Assembly (NCBI GenBank): GCA_905147135.1
Contig: LR990048.1
Location: 18,212,563-18,276,562 of the forward strand
Source of the DNA: Blastobasis lacticolella
Lineage: Eukaryota; Arthropoda; Insecta; Lepidoptera; Blastobasidae
Length of the DNA stretch: 64,000 nt
Reading direction: 5' to 3'
The position numbers were made by a program, and so were the translations under genes. The notes beneath the pieces are model-generated. The model was not told the DNA's origin and did not search any database. It was given only the letters and a program-made list of their open reading frames with translations. Below are positions 1 to 10,627 of the stretch, piece after piece; position 1 is the first letter of the stretch, and every line of letters starts with the position of its first letter.

Positions 1-671
1 GAACACAATGTCGCACTCAGTGTAAAATAAAGAGAAGGAAAGTAGTCTATCACAAAAGCTGGGATTGACCTCTAGGCTGACGATAAAATATGATATGAGC
101 ATAGACATGCTTTATTATGATATTACAAAAATCCATAAGCGGTATCCACGGGATACCAATTTTTTGGTGATAAATATAAAAAAGCGACACCGAAACCGTC
201 TTATCCCACACCTTGTACCTTTTGGAAGCACTCACTTGAAGTAAATAAGATTTTGCTATACAAAAAGTCTCCGGGGATTCTTTCTCGAATTAATCTTTTA
301 ATGTTGCTACCCTTTTCATTGGGGGATGATCCAGGGCGCAATTAACGATGAAGACCCATGACTGTGGAGACGTATTCAAAACTCCCCTGATTTATTACAA
401 CTTCCTTGCTTTTGTCTAATTGGATTTCGCAAATCGATTACAGTGCCACAAACTTATCTGAGCCGGAACCAAGGGGCGCCATTTTTAATGTCACTATAAT
501 GACATTAACCGCGCGCTTTTTAATTTAATTGTGTCGTGTTTGTCCGCCGGACTACTAAATTGTGCCCAGCCATGGTTAACAAAACACAAGTGTAATTTTT
601 TTTTTAACTATTGAATAAATAGGACCTCAATAGACAATATTGTGGTGTACATTTGTTTAAACAAAATAATA
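1..671. other. Intergenic/intronic DNA, nothing recognised
   Basis: No coding segment or known repeat is visible. A small inverted repeat (TTAATGTCA, 6-nt spacer, TGACATTAA) sits at 485-508. Confidence 0.4.
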
Positions 672-1147
672 ATAGTTGTGCTCTCGAGAACAAGGGCCCG
701 GGGTCCGCCTTGACCATGATCCAGGATTTGGCGATCAAGTAATTACAGTGGAGCGACTACCATCTGACCTCCGTCACCCTGCTACCAGGGGAACCTGACC
801 ATAGGGCTTACCATGAACTCTTATAGCAGGACCTAAACAGAATTGCTTTCGGTTTGAACGAGACAAGCTTACGTGACACGTATAGCGCTGTCTCGTTCTA
901 AGCAGGGCAGTTCTGTTTAGGTCCTGCTATAAGAGTTCATGGTAAGGCCCCAGATTGGATCATGGTTACAAATTCAGTTGCCGGAATGTGCAGGTTTCAT
1001 CACGATGTTTCCCCTCACCGTAAGAGCATCGGTTAGTATTCAACTAATGTACATAACTCAGAAAACATGTACATGGCCGCAGCGGGATTCCAACCCGGTA
1101 CCTCTAGCTTACGAGTTGGATACTTAACCGAAAGGCTACCGACGCTC
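672..1147 (-). mobile_element. SINE-A copy, tRNA-derived, split by a MITE
   Basis: On the minus strand the copy begins with a tRNA-like head (A box TAGCCTTTCGG, B box GGTTGGAATCC). It continues through the family body (TTACGGTGAGGGGAAACATC, then the GACCTCCGT.. and GGATCATGGTCAAGGCGGACC blocks on the appropriate strands) to the 3' end near 672. The same body recurs at least ten times in the window. The copy is interrupted at 804-950 by a hairpin element. Without the insertion its length matches the copy at 46373. SINEs of this kind are transcribed by RNA polymerase III from the A/B boxes and are mobilised by a LINE. No protein is encoded, and ORFs across it are chance. Confidence 0.85.
804..950. 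mobile_element. 147-bp hairpin MITE nested in SINE-A
   Basis: The two ends form a near-perfect inverted repeat of about 39 bp (GGGC(C)TTACCATGAACTCTTA outward, continuing to CTAAACAGAA). An inner inverted pair, GAACGAGACA/TGTCTCGTTC, means the whole unit can fold. The flanking SINE sequence (..CCTGACCA / CAGATTGG..) is continuous if the unit is removed, with CA or CCA possibly duplicated. There is no coding capacity, so this is a non-autonomous DNA element of undetermined superfamily. Confidence 0.8.
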
Positions 1148-2063
1148 TACGACGTAGATGTTATTTTTTCTAATTTTTTAATAAATAAAGGGTCCGGCTT
1201 CAGAGATTTGCTACACAGCCGGACTAAGGCTAATCTTTTACTATTAAAAAACAGGCAACGTATTGACTACCCAACTTATTTAAGGCAGGGTACCGGTTAG
1301 TAGTAGGAAGTAACATTATTCTATGCAAACAAATACTTATATACTTTTTGTCTAGAGCACGCTTTCCTGAATGTATCTCTTCAATTGAATAAGGCCCAAT
1401 AACCCAAGTCTGCTGGTTTTTTCGAGGTTGATTTTAGATTTTTGTGTCACGTAGACGGGTCTACACGTTCGTAGACCCTGTCGTAGGACATGCTACGGAG
1501 CTTTACAAGATGTGACAAGCGATATCTATTTTGGAACGAAAAACTGACACTGCCAGCCAGAAAAAAATATATAATTGTAGATACAATTGTAGATACAATT
1601 CTATAAAATTTATTCTTTTATAAAATTGTTTTTGATTTCATTAACCATTTTTTTACTCAAGTTAATGTATAAGACCACATAGTTCAACTAAATACTATGG
1701 TCCTGCCAAAGTCATCTAGCTACTTCCACATTCATGAACCTTTTCGTACATATCTGTTGGTTTAGAAAACTGTACTTTAATCTGTGTACCGTCACGGGGT
1801 AGCAATCGGCTCCCGGATTTCGGATTTGGTAGTACCGAATAACTATTATGCGATGGCGACTATAACATTGTAATGTTGTATGAAATAAACATCGCATTGT
1901 GCATGCTCAGTACGTCATTTTATGACAAGTTAGCATTACAAAAATGTTAGGAGTTTGAAGCTCTATCTGAAAATCTTAATATTTTTAATGAAAATCTTAA
2001 TATTCCCGATCTTTGATATTCACACGTCGTAAGTCATTGGCTCTCACGTCCACATCGGAAGAC
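1148..2063. other. AT-rich DNA, nothing recognised
   Basis: No repeat shared with the rest of the window and no coding segment that I can support. Small direct repeats occur (GTAGATACAATT twice near 1577-1600; GAAAATCTTAATATT twice near 1970-2000). Confidence 0.4.
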
Positions 2064-2162
2064 GCTTCATTATTATGTCGTAAATCTTCCAGCTATCCGC
2101 ATGAGCTGCTTTAGTTCTTTATAATGGTACAGCTTAGGAATGGAACGCGTTGTTACTGCCTC
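2064..2162 (+). pseudogene. LINE-G C-terminal fragment
   Basis: Nucleotide similarity to the LINE-G C-terminus at 53762-54265, over the block corresponding to the [10 protein letters not shown]...TAKEWNALP region. The reading frame is broken. It is a short, old relic of a non-LTR retrotransposon. Confidence 0.6.
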
Positions 2163-2725
2163 TATGTCACCCAGTTACCTCGCCAGTTAACAGATAGCTA
2201 GATCACAATCATGAAATTATGCTTTGTTAGGTGTTAAGGGTATCAGCAACATTTATTTGTTTATTTATTTATTTTACACTTTAATGCGCACAAACTACAT
2301 AAAAAACATTTCTTTGTATCGCGCCGCGTTCTACCTCGCTTTTCTACTTCTAATGCTTGAGCCATTTTTTCTCGACATTGCATATACGGAACCATTTCTT
2401 CTCAACGTCGACGTTGCAGATTACCTTAGGGAACTTACTGTACAAAATTAAACCATTTTATAAATTAATAACAAAGAAAAACATGAAAACGTAGAGAATT
2501 AAGTATGACGAACTAAAATTAATTAAAATTTTGCATGTTTAGAAATTGTTTTGTTTTTAATTTGAATTTGGAATAAAGAACACAAATGTGCCTGCAAACG
2601 TTTTGCAAAACAATATTTTTCTTAAGAACGATATTTCAAAGTTACTGTTAAGTATCTCTAGACAGTGTAGTTGTGTGTAGTTTAGTAAGAAATCTAACAT
2701 ACAATAAACTCTGACTTCCAACTAA
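2163..2725. other. AT-rich DNA, nothing recognised
   Basis: It contains a short open frame (2224-2451) rich in hydrophobic residues, with no recognisable domain and AT-driven composition. I do not call it a gene. Confidence 0.35.
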
Positions 2726-2893
2726 ATAATCATCTTGGCGTTGAAAGTCCCGGTGAGCTTTCGCGCGGGAGTACCCTGGGTCCACCTTGACCATGATCCA
2801 GAATTTTGCAGGTCAGTTGCAGTGATGGTGGAGTGACTGCCATCTGACCTCCGTAACCCGGTTAACATTAAAACCTAGCCAGATTGGAATATG
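2726..2893 (-). mobile_element. SINE-A 3' part
   Basis: The minus-strand copy retains the 3' end (ends ..CGCCAAGATGATTAT on its own strand) and the GGTCAAGGTGGACC / CCATCACTGC blocks, but lacks the tRNA-like head. It shows that the family's 3' end extends beyond the GGACCCCGGGCCC motif to a terminal AACGCCAAGATGATTAT. Confidence 0.75.
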
Positions 2894-3235
2894 ATTTCAA
2901 ACTATAAAACTAGACATCATTTCCTAAAAATATCACAGAAAGAACATATTCGAAATTCCAATGTCACGTCCATTTCTAAGTAATTCCAGTGTCAAGCCCT
3001 CATACGAACATGAAAAGAAACACAGACAAGCAAATGACAAAACCTAAGGGTGAAAGGGAACATTTCTAGCTGACGTACACTTTACGAGAAACACAGTAAG
3101 CCCAGATCATTGATCTGATTCAAGAGAGAGTCGTGATTTCTCAACCAGCTTTGCTTTGGATATTGGGTAAGACCGGTAACCTGGTTTAGGAGCGAGGGTT
3201 CCTTATAATTTATTAGTATTCAAGAACGTTACTGT
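2894..3235. other. Nothing recognised
   Basis: AT-rich unique-looking DNA without coding or repeat signal. Confidence 0.35.
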
Positions 3236-3480
3236 GAGGTCTCACAGTGCACGCGAACGTGCTGAGTCAACTGACAATTCTTGAGTGGCAATCAGTTCTA
3301 TGTGTCCGTCAAAATGAACTGACCAATCATATGGCCGTATTGAATACGATGTGTTTATTTGTCAGATGAGCAGTGTGAGAACTCTTAGTAACGCTACTTA
3401 GCCGAGTATTGTTTGTGAATACGGGTGCGTATATGTCACAATATGATTTCGATACTATTAGTTCATCTTAGTTTATAAAT
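3236..3480. repeat. Dispersed repeat U1, unclassified
   Basis: Part of this stretch (about 3290-3365, minus strand) matches 56432-56515 around TCATTTTGACGGAC. Another part (about 3335-3460) matches 32585-32680 around ATGAGCAGT..TAGTAAC..AGTATTG. It is therefore a multi-copy element, but I see no termini or coding sequence that classify it. Confidence 0.5.
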
Positions 3481-4879
3481 TCCCATAAATAATATTTTGG
3501 CCAAAATAATAATATTCCTTTCCATTTTACCTGATTCTTTAAATGCTTGTGCCTTCTCAAAAAACGAAAGCAACAAAAGGTCATGATCTTTAATATTTTA
3601 ATCGGTTTAATGCCAACTAATTCATATAACTTTTGCTAGTATTTCCAAAAGCGCCCAAAATTATGAATAAGTACTTACAAATAATACACATTTTAGCTAC
3701 AATCCACTGTGACATTATGTTTGATAAAGGCACATGTTAGTGCAAAAGACTGCGGCATTTCTTATAAATATAAAATCAATCTCCATGAACAGAAGACACA
3801 AAGAGATGACGACAATTACAAGCAACAAGCGTGTCGTTCCCACGGAACCCTGCGAAAATATAAAATAAAATAAAACCACATTTCGGCAAGTAAGGGTAGA
3901 CGGGGTAACGAAGCGTAAATTGGAATGGACTTGTGAACACGTAAGTCTTTGCACAGCAGAGTTGAGAGGCAGAGGCTCAGCTTTGAACATTTTGAGCCTG
4001 AGACTGTACAAACAAGTACATAACATATTCTCTAAAAAATTTTGATTGCCTAGAGAGGCATACGGAAGGACTGTCCGCCGACGATACAGAAGTTCTCAAA
4101 TGAAAAATTAAAAACTCTTAACAAATTTTTATACGCATTCTATTTCAACGGGATACCTTCTACGACCAGTCAGAGCACTTGCTAAGATAAATCAAACAAG
4201 CCTAACTCCATGGGTTTACATTTTTTGATGTCATTGTATTGTAAATTATTGTGTCGTGGAGTCCATGTCCAGTCCGTGTGTAATAAATGTTTCTTTCTTT
4301 CTTTCGACCTTATATTTACTCTCACGCGTTCGACTGACAACCCTCTACGAAGCCGAACTAGCCGACATTCATTCTTTTTTAAGTTTATTTAATTCTATTA
4401 TTTGACTCCAGAACCAGCCACGCTTATCAAATGTAAAGGACAAAGTCAATAAACATTTTGAATATTAAATCTAATTTAATTTTTTCATTTCATTTCAATG
4501 ACCTTTGCCGGCCTTAAAGGGATTATAATAGGGAAAAGAGACACTTTCCGACGAATTAATAAACAGGGTATTTTTAGATTCAATAACGGGAATGCTTTCA
4601 AGTATTTTAATGGGGTAACTTTTTAAGATTTATCCTCCTTGGGGAGGAGGTGTATGAAAGGAAATGCTGGTTTAGCTCAGGATTGACACCAATTTATTAA
4701 TTTTAAGACACATCATAATTAATGAAAGGATGGGCGCCGTAGTTAGAGGTTGAAGAGAGCATAAGATAGTCCCAGGGGTGGTGACAAGATGTGAAACTGA
4801 GCGACACTCTCCTGGTTGGTGCTTATTAGAACAGAATCTTAGGTGCTAAACAGTAACATCACCTTCAGGTGACTTTTTC
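3481..4879. other. Mostly unrecognised DNA with one LINE-like 3' tail
   Basis: No supported gene. At about 4205-4310 a GTGTAATAAATG followed by (TTTC)n resembles the 3' end of a non-LTR element or an mRNA. It is similar in style to the tail at 21900-21985. The rest is AT-rich and featureless to me. Confidence 0.35.
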
Positions 4880-5128
4880 TTAAGTGTAATACACACACCT
4901 ATATATTATGTCGAGCGCGGTCCAGCTCTGCTTGGCATTGTCGGGCACTGATAGGTTCTGTCTGGTATTGTCGGACACGGTATGGCCATTGTCGGCGTGG
5001 GGTGGATATGCTCCGGTCCTGGGGCGTCCAACATGTCACTGTGTGTTTGCTTCGTACTTTCCTACACCCTCCTTTGTGACGATTGAAAGTTTAATGTCCT
5101 ACTCAATAAAGAAATGTTGATTTGATTT
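4880..5128 (+). repeat. Probable retroelement 3' end
   Basis: GC-rich compared with its surroundings, with imperfect internal repeats of GGCATTGTCGG type. It ends in CTCAATAAAGAAATGTTGATTTGATTTAA, i.e. a polyadenylation-like signal followed by a short simple tail, as in LINE 3' untranslated regions. No protein domain is recognised. Confidence 0.3.
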
Positions 5129-5189
5129 AATAGCCCTGTGTTCGGTTCCGGAGGAAATGTAATAAGAAATACTACGAAGCCAAGGGATG

Positions 5190-5700
5190 TCTCTTCGGCC
5201 TTGAGCCTGGGGATGCTAGGTCCAGGTTGTAAAGGGCACAGGTACTGTCGGCGAACTTACTCCGCACATCACAGACACCGCGGGTATTGATGAAATTTAC
5301 CCTAAGGCTCTCCGCCTCAGAACAGGGTGGCCGGAGACAACCGTGTCTCCCATGACCGGGGTTTATACAACCTCAACTCTAACTGGGTGAGTGCCAAACC
5401 AAACGGCCTGAGGTCCTGTTGCCTATGGCTCCGAAGTAGGAGAACACCAGCTCAGGGAATCCTACATCAACGACGCCGTCTATTGGTGGGATGGAGGCCT
5501 GTATTGCGGTCTCTACATCAGGAACCCAAGCTGGAACGAGGATGATAAATCTGATGGAAGGCGCTGTCGAAGCGAGATGTAAGAGAGCTACCAAATTTGA
5601 AAGACGTCTATCATCTGGAGTGCGTTCCGTTCGCCTGAATCATGTTCCGGTGTACCTTATTTACCTTGCAGTTATCTTAACTAAAACCTAGATACCAATA
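5190..5700. other. GC-richer block, possibly decayed coding DNA
   Basis: Composition is clearly less AT-rich than the flanks. One plus-strand frame (about 5412-5582) reads a W/Y/G-rich segment (..NDAVYWWDGGLYCGLYIRNP..) closed by stop codons on both sides. Other frames and the minus strand have overlapping short ORFs (5327-5545, 5379-5594, 5491-5691). I do not recognise the family. A decayed transposon coding region is the likeliest explanation. Confidence 0.3.
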
Positions 5701-5888
5701 AAAAAACATCAGATCATCATAAGTGATGTGATGTTTGCGTAAACGGCATTCTACATTTAGCAGCGAAGTAAATACCACATTAATTTATTTTAAGAGAGGT
5801 AGGGCATAGCGGGGTATCCCGTTCGAATTGGAGCCGCCTAACTGGCGCGAATACCTTACAGAATACCACAGCTAAACAATACTCTTTT

Positions 5889-6122
5889 AAATAGTATTGT
5901 GTTTCTGCCGGTGCGTAAGGTTTCCAGTGCTACATGGGGTGGGAATTTGGGGAACTGTGGCTTTGGCAGTGGAGGGACATTTGCCTTTTTGCTGTCAGAG
6001 TGACGTGTTATAGAGGTGTGCAACGCATTGGCGATACTCTCGGTGTTGCTAATGTCTATAGGCAGTGGTGACCACTTTCCATCAGGTGGCCCGCTTGCCT
6101 GTTTGCCTGCCTAAAAAAAATT
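5889..6122 (+). mobile_element. F-unit (SINE-like, LINE-H-type tail)
   Basis: About 234 bp that align along their full length with 62391-62624. Both start at GTGTTTCTGCCGGTG and end at GGTGGCCCGCTTGCCTGTTTGCCT followed by an A-rich tail. A shared 5' start argues for a discrete short element over random LINE truncation. The 3' end is the same as that of LINE-H at 61800-61915, so mobilisation by that LINE is inferred. No tRNA-like promoter was recognised. Confidence 0.65.
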
Positions 6123-6796
6123 TAATTTATTAAGTGAGCATGGCACTACTTGGGGAGGACTATTCGAATAGTTTTTAACTTTATTTGGCAATATCTTGTC
6201 ACAGCAGATTATAATTATATTGCTGGTTTCTTTCTCTTCATTTCATTGACGTTAATGAATTACCCTCATTGTGGACGATGCATGATTGTGAATAACTTTA
6301 TGTTGACAGTTGTATTTTTGACATTATTTTAACGTGACATGTATTTAAATTGCTAAAAAGCCAACGGAACGCGAAAATATATCATTTATCTTGTGTTACT
6401 GCATCTTCACTATCCAAGCGCACTGTTGTTTACAAAAATCACACTCAATTCCAAGACAGTTCCTTTATTACCACGGCCTTAAGGTTGGAGTTTGTTAGAC
6501 GGAATGCTTTAGAGAAAAAAACGCTTTGCTCGTGCAAAGGGGCTGACGTGTTCTATTAGACGGGAAGAAAAATTTCTTCGAATATTATTCCGATTTGCCT
6601 GTGAAATAGGATTTGTTTACGCATTATTTATGTACCTACCGTTCCCAAACAGTTTCTGATGAAAGTTTACACTACGGAGCGGACAGCCTGATGGTACGAC
6701 TCATGCACGTAGTAACAAACATGTAGAACCGCAGGATGACCTTATTTCTGTGATATCTAATGCTTGCTGTCTTATTCTTGAAACTCTTTTATCGCA
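6123..6796. other. Nothing recognised
   Basis: AT-rich. The short ORFs (6150-6332, 6350-6559) lack domains and are not supported as genes. Confidence 0.35.
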
Positions 6797-6989
6797 GGGG
6801 GTCTAAAACGTTACATTAGCGTTTCATATCAGAGTATCACAAAGTTATCTGTTCCAGTGACCAATACTGGAACTGACGCCATTTTGAATTGTTATGTCAA
6901 TGTCAACAACAGCGACGACGCGACGCAGATAAGTTTGTGAAAAATAAATATGAATCATATTAACGCTGATGTTTCCTTTTTAGACCCCC
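6797..6989. mobile_element. 193-bp fold-back MITE (GGGGGTCTAAAA ends)
   Basis: The ends are GGGGGTCTAAAA and its complement, followed by partly matching ACATTAGCGTTTCATAT / ATATTAACGCTGATGT. Inside is a further inverted pair, TCACAAAGTTATCTG / CAGATAAGTTTGTGA, and then TTCCAGT/ACTGGAA, so nearly the whole unit pairs with itself. No coding capacity. Superfamily not determined. Confidence 0.7.
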
Positions 6990-8284
6990 AGATCGAAAAA
7001 CATCGATTTCTATATCTTGGAACTGTTTACGACTGTGTTTTAAAACAGTTTATAGTTATTACGTCACTTGGTTATACCGTTTAGTAAGTACCCACTTACA
7101 AGATAAACCTGAAGTTTCTTGTTTTTTTTTCTTTGTTCAAATTTCACATTTTTGTTTCATAAAATAAGCTTGTCATTTTTTATGTTAAACCTGAAAATTT
7201 TATGTAATTCGGAAAATACTTCGTATTTTGTAATTATTGCCTGAGGAAATTAAATTACCCTATTTTACTTATTTCCTCTTTGTAAACACTTTACGTTTAG
7301 ATAAATAAATAAAAGATTACAGTAAAATTATATGTTCGTAACATAATAGAGCTTTGCTATTGGAATTACTCTGCAGAAATTAATGTTACGGAAACATTCC
7401 TATTAAAAATGGAGGTCAAACAGGAAATTATTACGTTTTCCTTCTACTACTTTCGTAACTAAAGGTCGATTCAGACATTTCCGATAAAGCGAGTATGTTG
7501 AAAATGAAAACAGTTTTTCGCCGATATATCAACGTGGACGTGCTGCTCATACAATAAGGTTGACTTTTGTATCACGGACTTTGGAACGCGGAACGATGCG
7601 TAATTGCTACAAAAGGTTCATTTTTTTAAAACTAACGGTCTTATTCATAAATACACCTCATAGTAGGTTTAAAACGTTCATTAGCTAAAACACTCATTAG
7701 GTCTTTAAAACGTATTTTATAATTCCTTTTTCATAAACGATTCATAAACTTCTCATATCTAAAGGTATGATAAAATACAGATAGGCATCATTATGTTGTC
7801 GCTGTGATAAATTGAAAGCCAAACACATAAATCGCTTGTAGCCAAGTCTAAAAAAATGGTATTTGCTGAAATTTGCTTTCAACACGAAGTTATATGGAAA
7901 ATGGTAGAAGTCATGGCTGTGTGGATGCATCTATTTGGCATATCCTCTTCAGGATAGAAATTAAGAATGGTGTCACGAGCCAATCACAATTAATCAAACC
8001 GGGTCTACTGCGCATTTAAAATTTTTGTACCTAATAATTCCACAAAGCGAATAAAATCAGCTGTTCCGTGTGACGGCCATGTTTATCTCTAATATAGGTT
8101 AATCACAGGTTCATGAGATAAGCCTTCTTATGAACCCGTTAATGAGCGTTTTAGCGCTATTATGCGTTTATGAATAATGTTTTTATAAAACCATATTTTA
8201 GCAAGCTTAAAATCGTTTATAAACCTCCCATAACTTTTTATGATTAAGACCATAAAAGTTTATTTCTTTATTGATATTATGTTA
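6990..8284. other. AT-rich DNA, nothing recognised
   Basis: No supported gene or repeat. The short ORF 7742-7930 (minus) shows no domain. Confidence 0.35.
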
Positions 8285-8480
8285 CAGTGGTCACCATCAT
8301 TACTGTCAAACTACGAATTCACACTTTGTCAGTGCCAGTTCATCAGAACCAAAAAGATTGGAATGTTAGCGACCTTCATGGTGTGCAAGAAGGTCGCTAA
8401 CATTCCAATCTATTTGATTAGAACTATCACCGACAAAGTGCGACACAATGTGCACAGACAATGAGCCTTGACGTGACCGT
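8285..8480. repeat. Long hairpin with a perfect 23-bp stem
   Basis: The core arms at 8355-8377 and 8389-8411 are perfect complements (AGATTGGAATGTTAGCGACC plus TTC) around an 11-nt loop. Flanking sequence continues the pairing imperfectly (ACTTTGTCaGTGccAGTTC against GAACTatCACcGACAAAGT), giving a fold-back of about 130-190 nt. It could be a small MITE, a processed inverted duplication, or a hairpin-RNA locus. An ORF (8240-8464) runs through it but is probably a by-product. Confidence 0.6.
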
Positions 8481-8865
8481 GGCCAACGAAACTTAAACTT
8501 TGCTCCATTACTTCATTGTTCTGAACCGTGGGTCAAAGAAATTGTATGTCAAATTCTACGACGAAAATCACAGGTCAATGAAATATCTGAAAAGGACCCT
8601 TAAAGGAATTGGTAAAAAATATTCCACGAGGAACTCATTACAACAAATAATGAAAGTATTCCATAACTTTAAGTCGTTTCCGGCGGATATATATTATGTC
8701 GAGGCCAGATCCTAGAATTGATCATTCATTTCATTATATGGTCCACCATTTCATAGAATGGCATTTAAGTATATGAACAGCTTAACGCACTACTACTTCA
8801 TGATTTCATTTTCCAGCATTAGAGGCGCCGATATCGTTTTGTTTCTGTGATGCGTCATGGCGGTT
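8481..8865. other. Unassigned, contains a 71-codon ORF
   Basis: The frame 8500-8715 reads a basic sequence with no domain I recognise. No splice or promoter context is visible, so I do not call a gene. Confidence 0.3.
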
Positions 8866-9192
8866 GACGGTGAGGGAAAACATCACTATAATCGCCTTGA
8901 CCATGATCTAGGATTTGGCAGATCAGGCCATTTTTGTGAAGCGGCTGCCATCTGACCTCTGTGACCCTACTACCGGGGGAACCTGACCAGATTGGGTCAT
9001 GGTTACACATTCAGTCGCCCGAATGTACAGGTTGCATCACCATGTTTTCCCTCACCGTAAGAGCATCGGTTAGTATTCAACTAATGTACATAACTAAGAA
9101 AAGAGTCATTGGTACATGGCGGCAATGTGATTCGAACCCGAGGTATCTCGGGGTACGAGTCGAGCCCCTTAACCGCTAGGTCACCGACGCTC
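8866..9192 (-). mobile_element. SINE-A copy with intact A/B boxes
   Basis: On the minus strand the head reads GTGACCTAGCGGTTAAGGGG (A box) and GGGTTCGAATC (B box). The body then continues to CATGGTCAAGGCGAT near 8890. It is one of the best preserved tRNA-like heads in the window. Just outside its 3' end, at 8867-8888, lies a short plus-strand scrap of the same family (ACGGTGAGGGAAAACATCA), so two copies in opposite orientation meet here. Confidence 0.85.
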
Positions 9193-9488
9193 CTTGAGAG
9201 TAAGCTAAATATTAACTTAGTAACAACTAATGAATTATGGAATCTCGCGAATTGATGCCTGACATGACTAATAATCCAATGTACGAGCTAATTAGCATCT
9301 GAATTCTATTGTCGTCGTACATTATTAGTTTCCTTTGACACAATTTGACATATTACAGTCTAATACAGATACAGAGACAGATCAATATCAGAGGCAGTAT
9401 TAGACGCAGATCAGACTAAGCATAGAGTTATTAAATATCTAAATTGTGTAAAGTTTCCTCAACAATAAGGGCAAGGGCATAGTTTCAA
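9193..9488. other. Nothing recognised apart from a small inverted repeat
   Basis: ACTAATAATCCAATGTACGA near 9270 pairs imperfectly with TCGTACATTATTAGT near 9315-9331. Confidence 0.3.
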
Positions 9489-9700
9489 CGACCTGAGTGG
9501 TTCAGTTAATTAGCATGTCGATCTGCATGGTTCGATTTCCGGCCGGATTACGGGTCTGTGTGTTATAATTATGTATAATAAGTATATATTTAAAAGTTTA
9601 TCAGTTATCAATAGTACCCATAGCACAAGCTTTGCTTACTTTGGGGTAGGGGTGCTTACTTTGCTTAGTTGGATGAAGCTGTGTGAATTGTCCAAGCATA
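9489..9700 (+). mobile_element. SINE-B copy, tRNA-derived
   Basis: Head CGACCTGAGTGGTTCAGTTA (A box) and GGTTCGATTTCCGGCC (B box), then ACGGGTCTGTGTGTTA, TATAATAAGTATATA and CAAGCTTTGCTTACTTTGGGG. It ends GTGTGAATTGTCCAAGCA, the family's 3' end. The tail contains an internal duplication of the GCTTACTTTG motif. SINE-C follows directly. Confidence 0.8.
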
Positions 9701-9978
9701 TATATTTATTGGCCGTGCGGTGTCCGGCAGAGTAGAATAACACCAACCCCTTACACTCATGGGTGTCGTACAAGGCGACTAATGTTTTCGAGGCAAAAGA
9801 TCAAGAGTCTCCGTAGTCTGGAAAATGGGCAGCAGCATTTTCCATTGTTATATTTAAACACTGCGATCTCCAACCCGCGTGCCAAGCGTGGAGATTATGG
9901 CAATAACCTCCCGTTTTGTAGGAGAGGGCCTAAGTCCTGCAGTGGATTGTTACGGGCTGTGATGGTGATATATTTATT
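9700..9978 (+). mobile_element. SINE-C copy with 11-bp target duplication
   Basis: The insert 9711-9967 starts GGCCGTGCGGTGTCC and ends GGGCTGTGATGGTG. ATATATTTATT flanks it on both sides (9700-9710, 9968-9978). The same start (GGCCGTGTGGTG) is seen in the copies at 17261, 27135 and, degenerate, 33369 and 55150, so this is a defined unit of about 257 bp. TGGCCGTGTGG resembles a polymerase III A box. A B box is not convincing. Confidence 0.75.
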
Positions 9979-9985
9979 ATTAATC

Positions 9986-10444
9986 GCTGCGCGTTCGTAA
10001 GGTTTAAACGCTTCCTTGAGGTTTACAGATAGCACTTAACTATACTTGACAACCTTAAAAACAAGCAACGACGTTTACGACTGTGTTCAACTAAACACAA
10101 ACTTAGATCAACTATACCAGAACTATACGAAGGCTTACCACAACAGAATAGAATTCTAAATTTGAACTTTTAATTGGTGCTCTTTACCAACTTCCAATGC
10201 TTACCTCCGTGGAGTTTGGCATTGTTCGACAGAATCACAGCTCGTTTCTTAGCCTGTTATAGCAGATATTTAATGTGTGAACTGAATCGTTGGATAACTC
10301 GGATCTTGTTCGTAATAAGTTTTGTTTGCAAGCGGTTTGTTGGGCTGAAGTTTGCTTACGAGGTTTAAAGGTGAATTATGAATTAAATTAGACCTTTATT
10401 CCTTTTAAACTTGTTTGCTGCACTCGCTTAGCTCTCTGGCCGAG
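9986..10444. other. Nothing recognised
   Basis: The 64-codon ORF at 10174-10368 has no domain. AT-rich. Confidence 0.3.
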
Positions 10445-10445
10445 G

Positions 10446-10627
10446 CTCTTGCGGTGAGGGAAAATATCGCGATGCAACCTACCTTTGGTCACTTGAATGT
10501 GTAACCATGTATAAATCTGTTCAGGTTCTTCTGGACAGGGCCACGGAGATCAGATGATAGTCGCTCCACTATAATTACCGATCTGTCAAATCCCGAATCA
10601 AAATCAAGTCTGTACGAGTCCTCGTCT
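10446..10627 (+). mobile_element. SINE-A body and 3' part
   Basis: From CTTGCGGTGAGGGAAAATATCGCG through GTAACCATG, CAGGTTCTTCTGGACAGGG and CGCTCCACTATAATTACC. The tRNA-like head is missing. Diverged copy. Confidence 0.75.

Noticed and set aside
9683..10000. 105-codon ORF
   Set aside because: Runs across the end of SINE-B and all of SINE-C.
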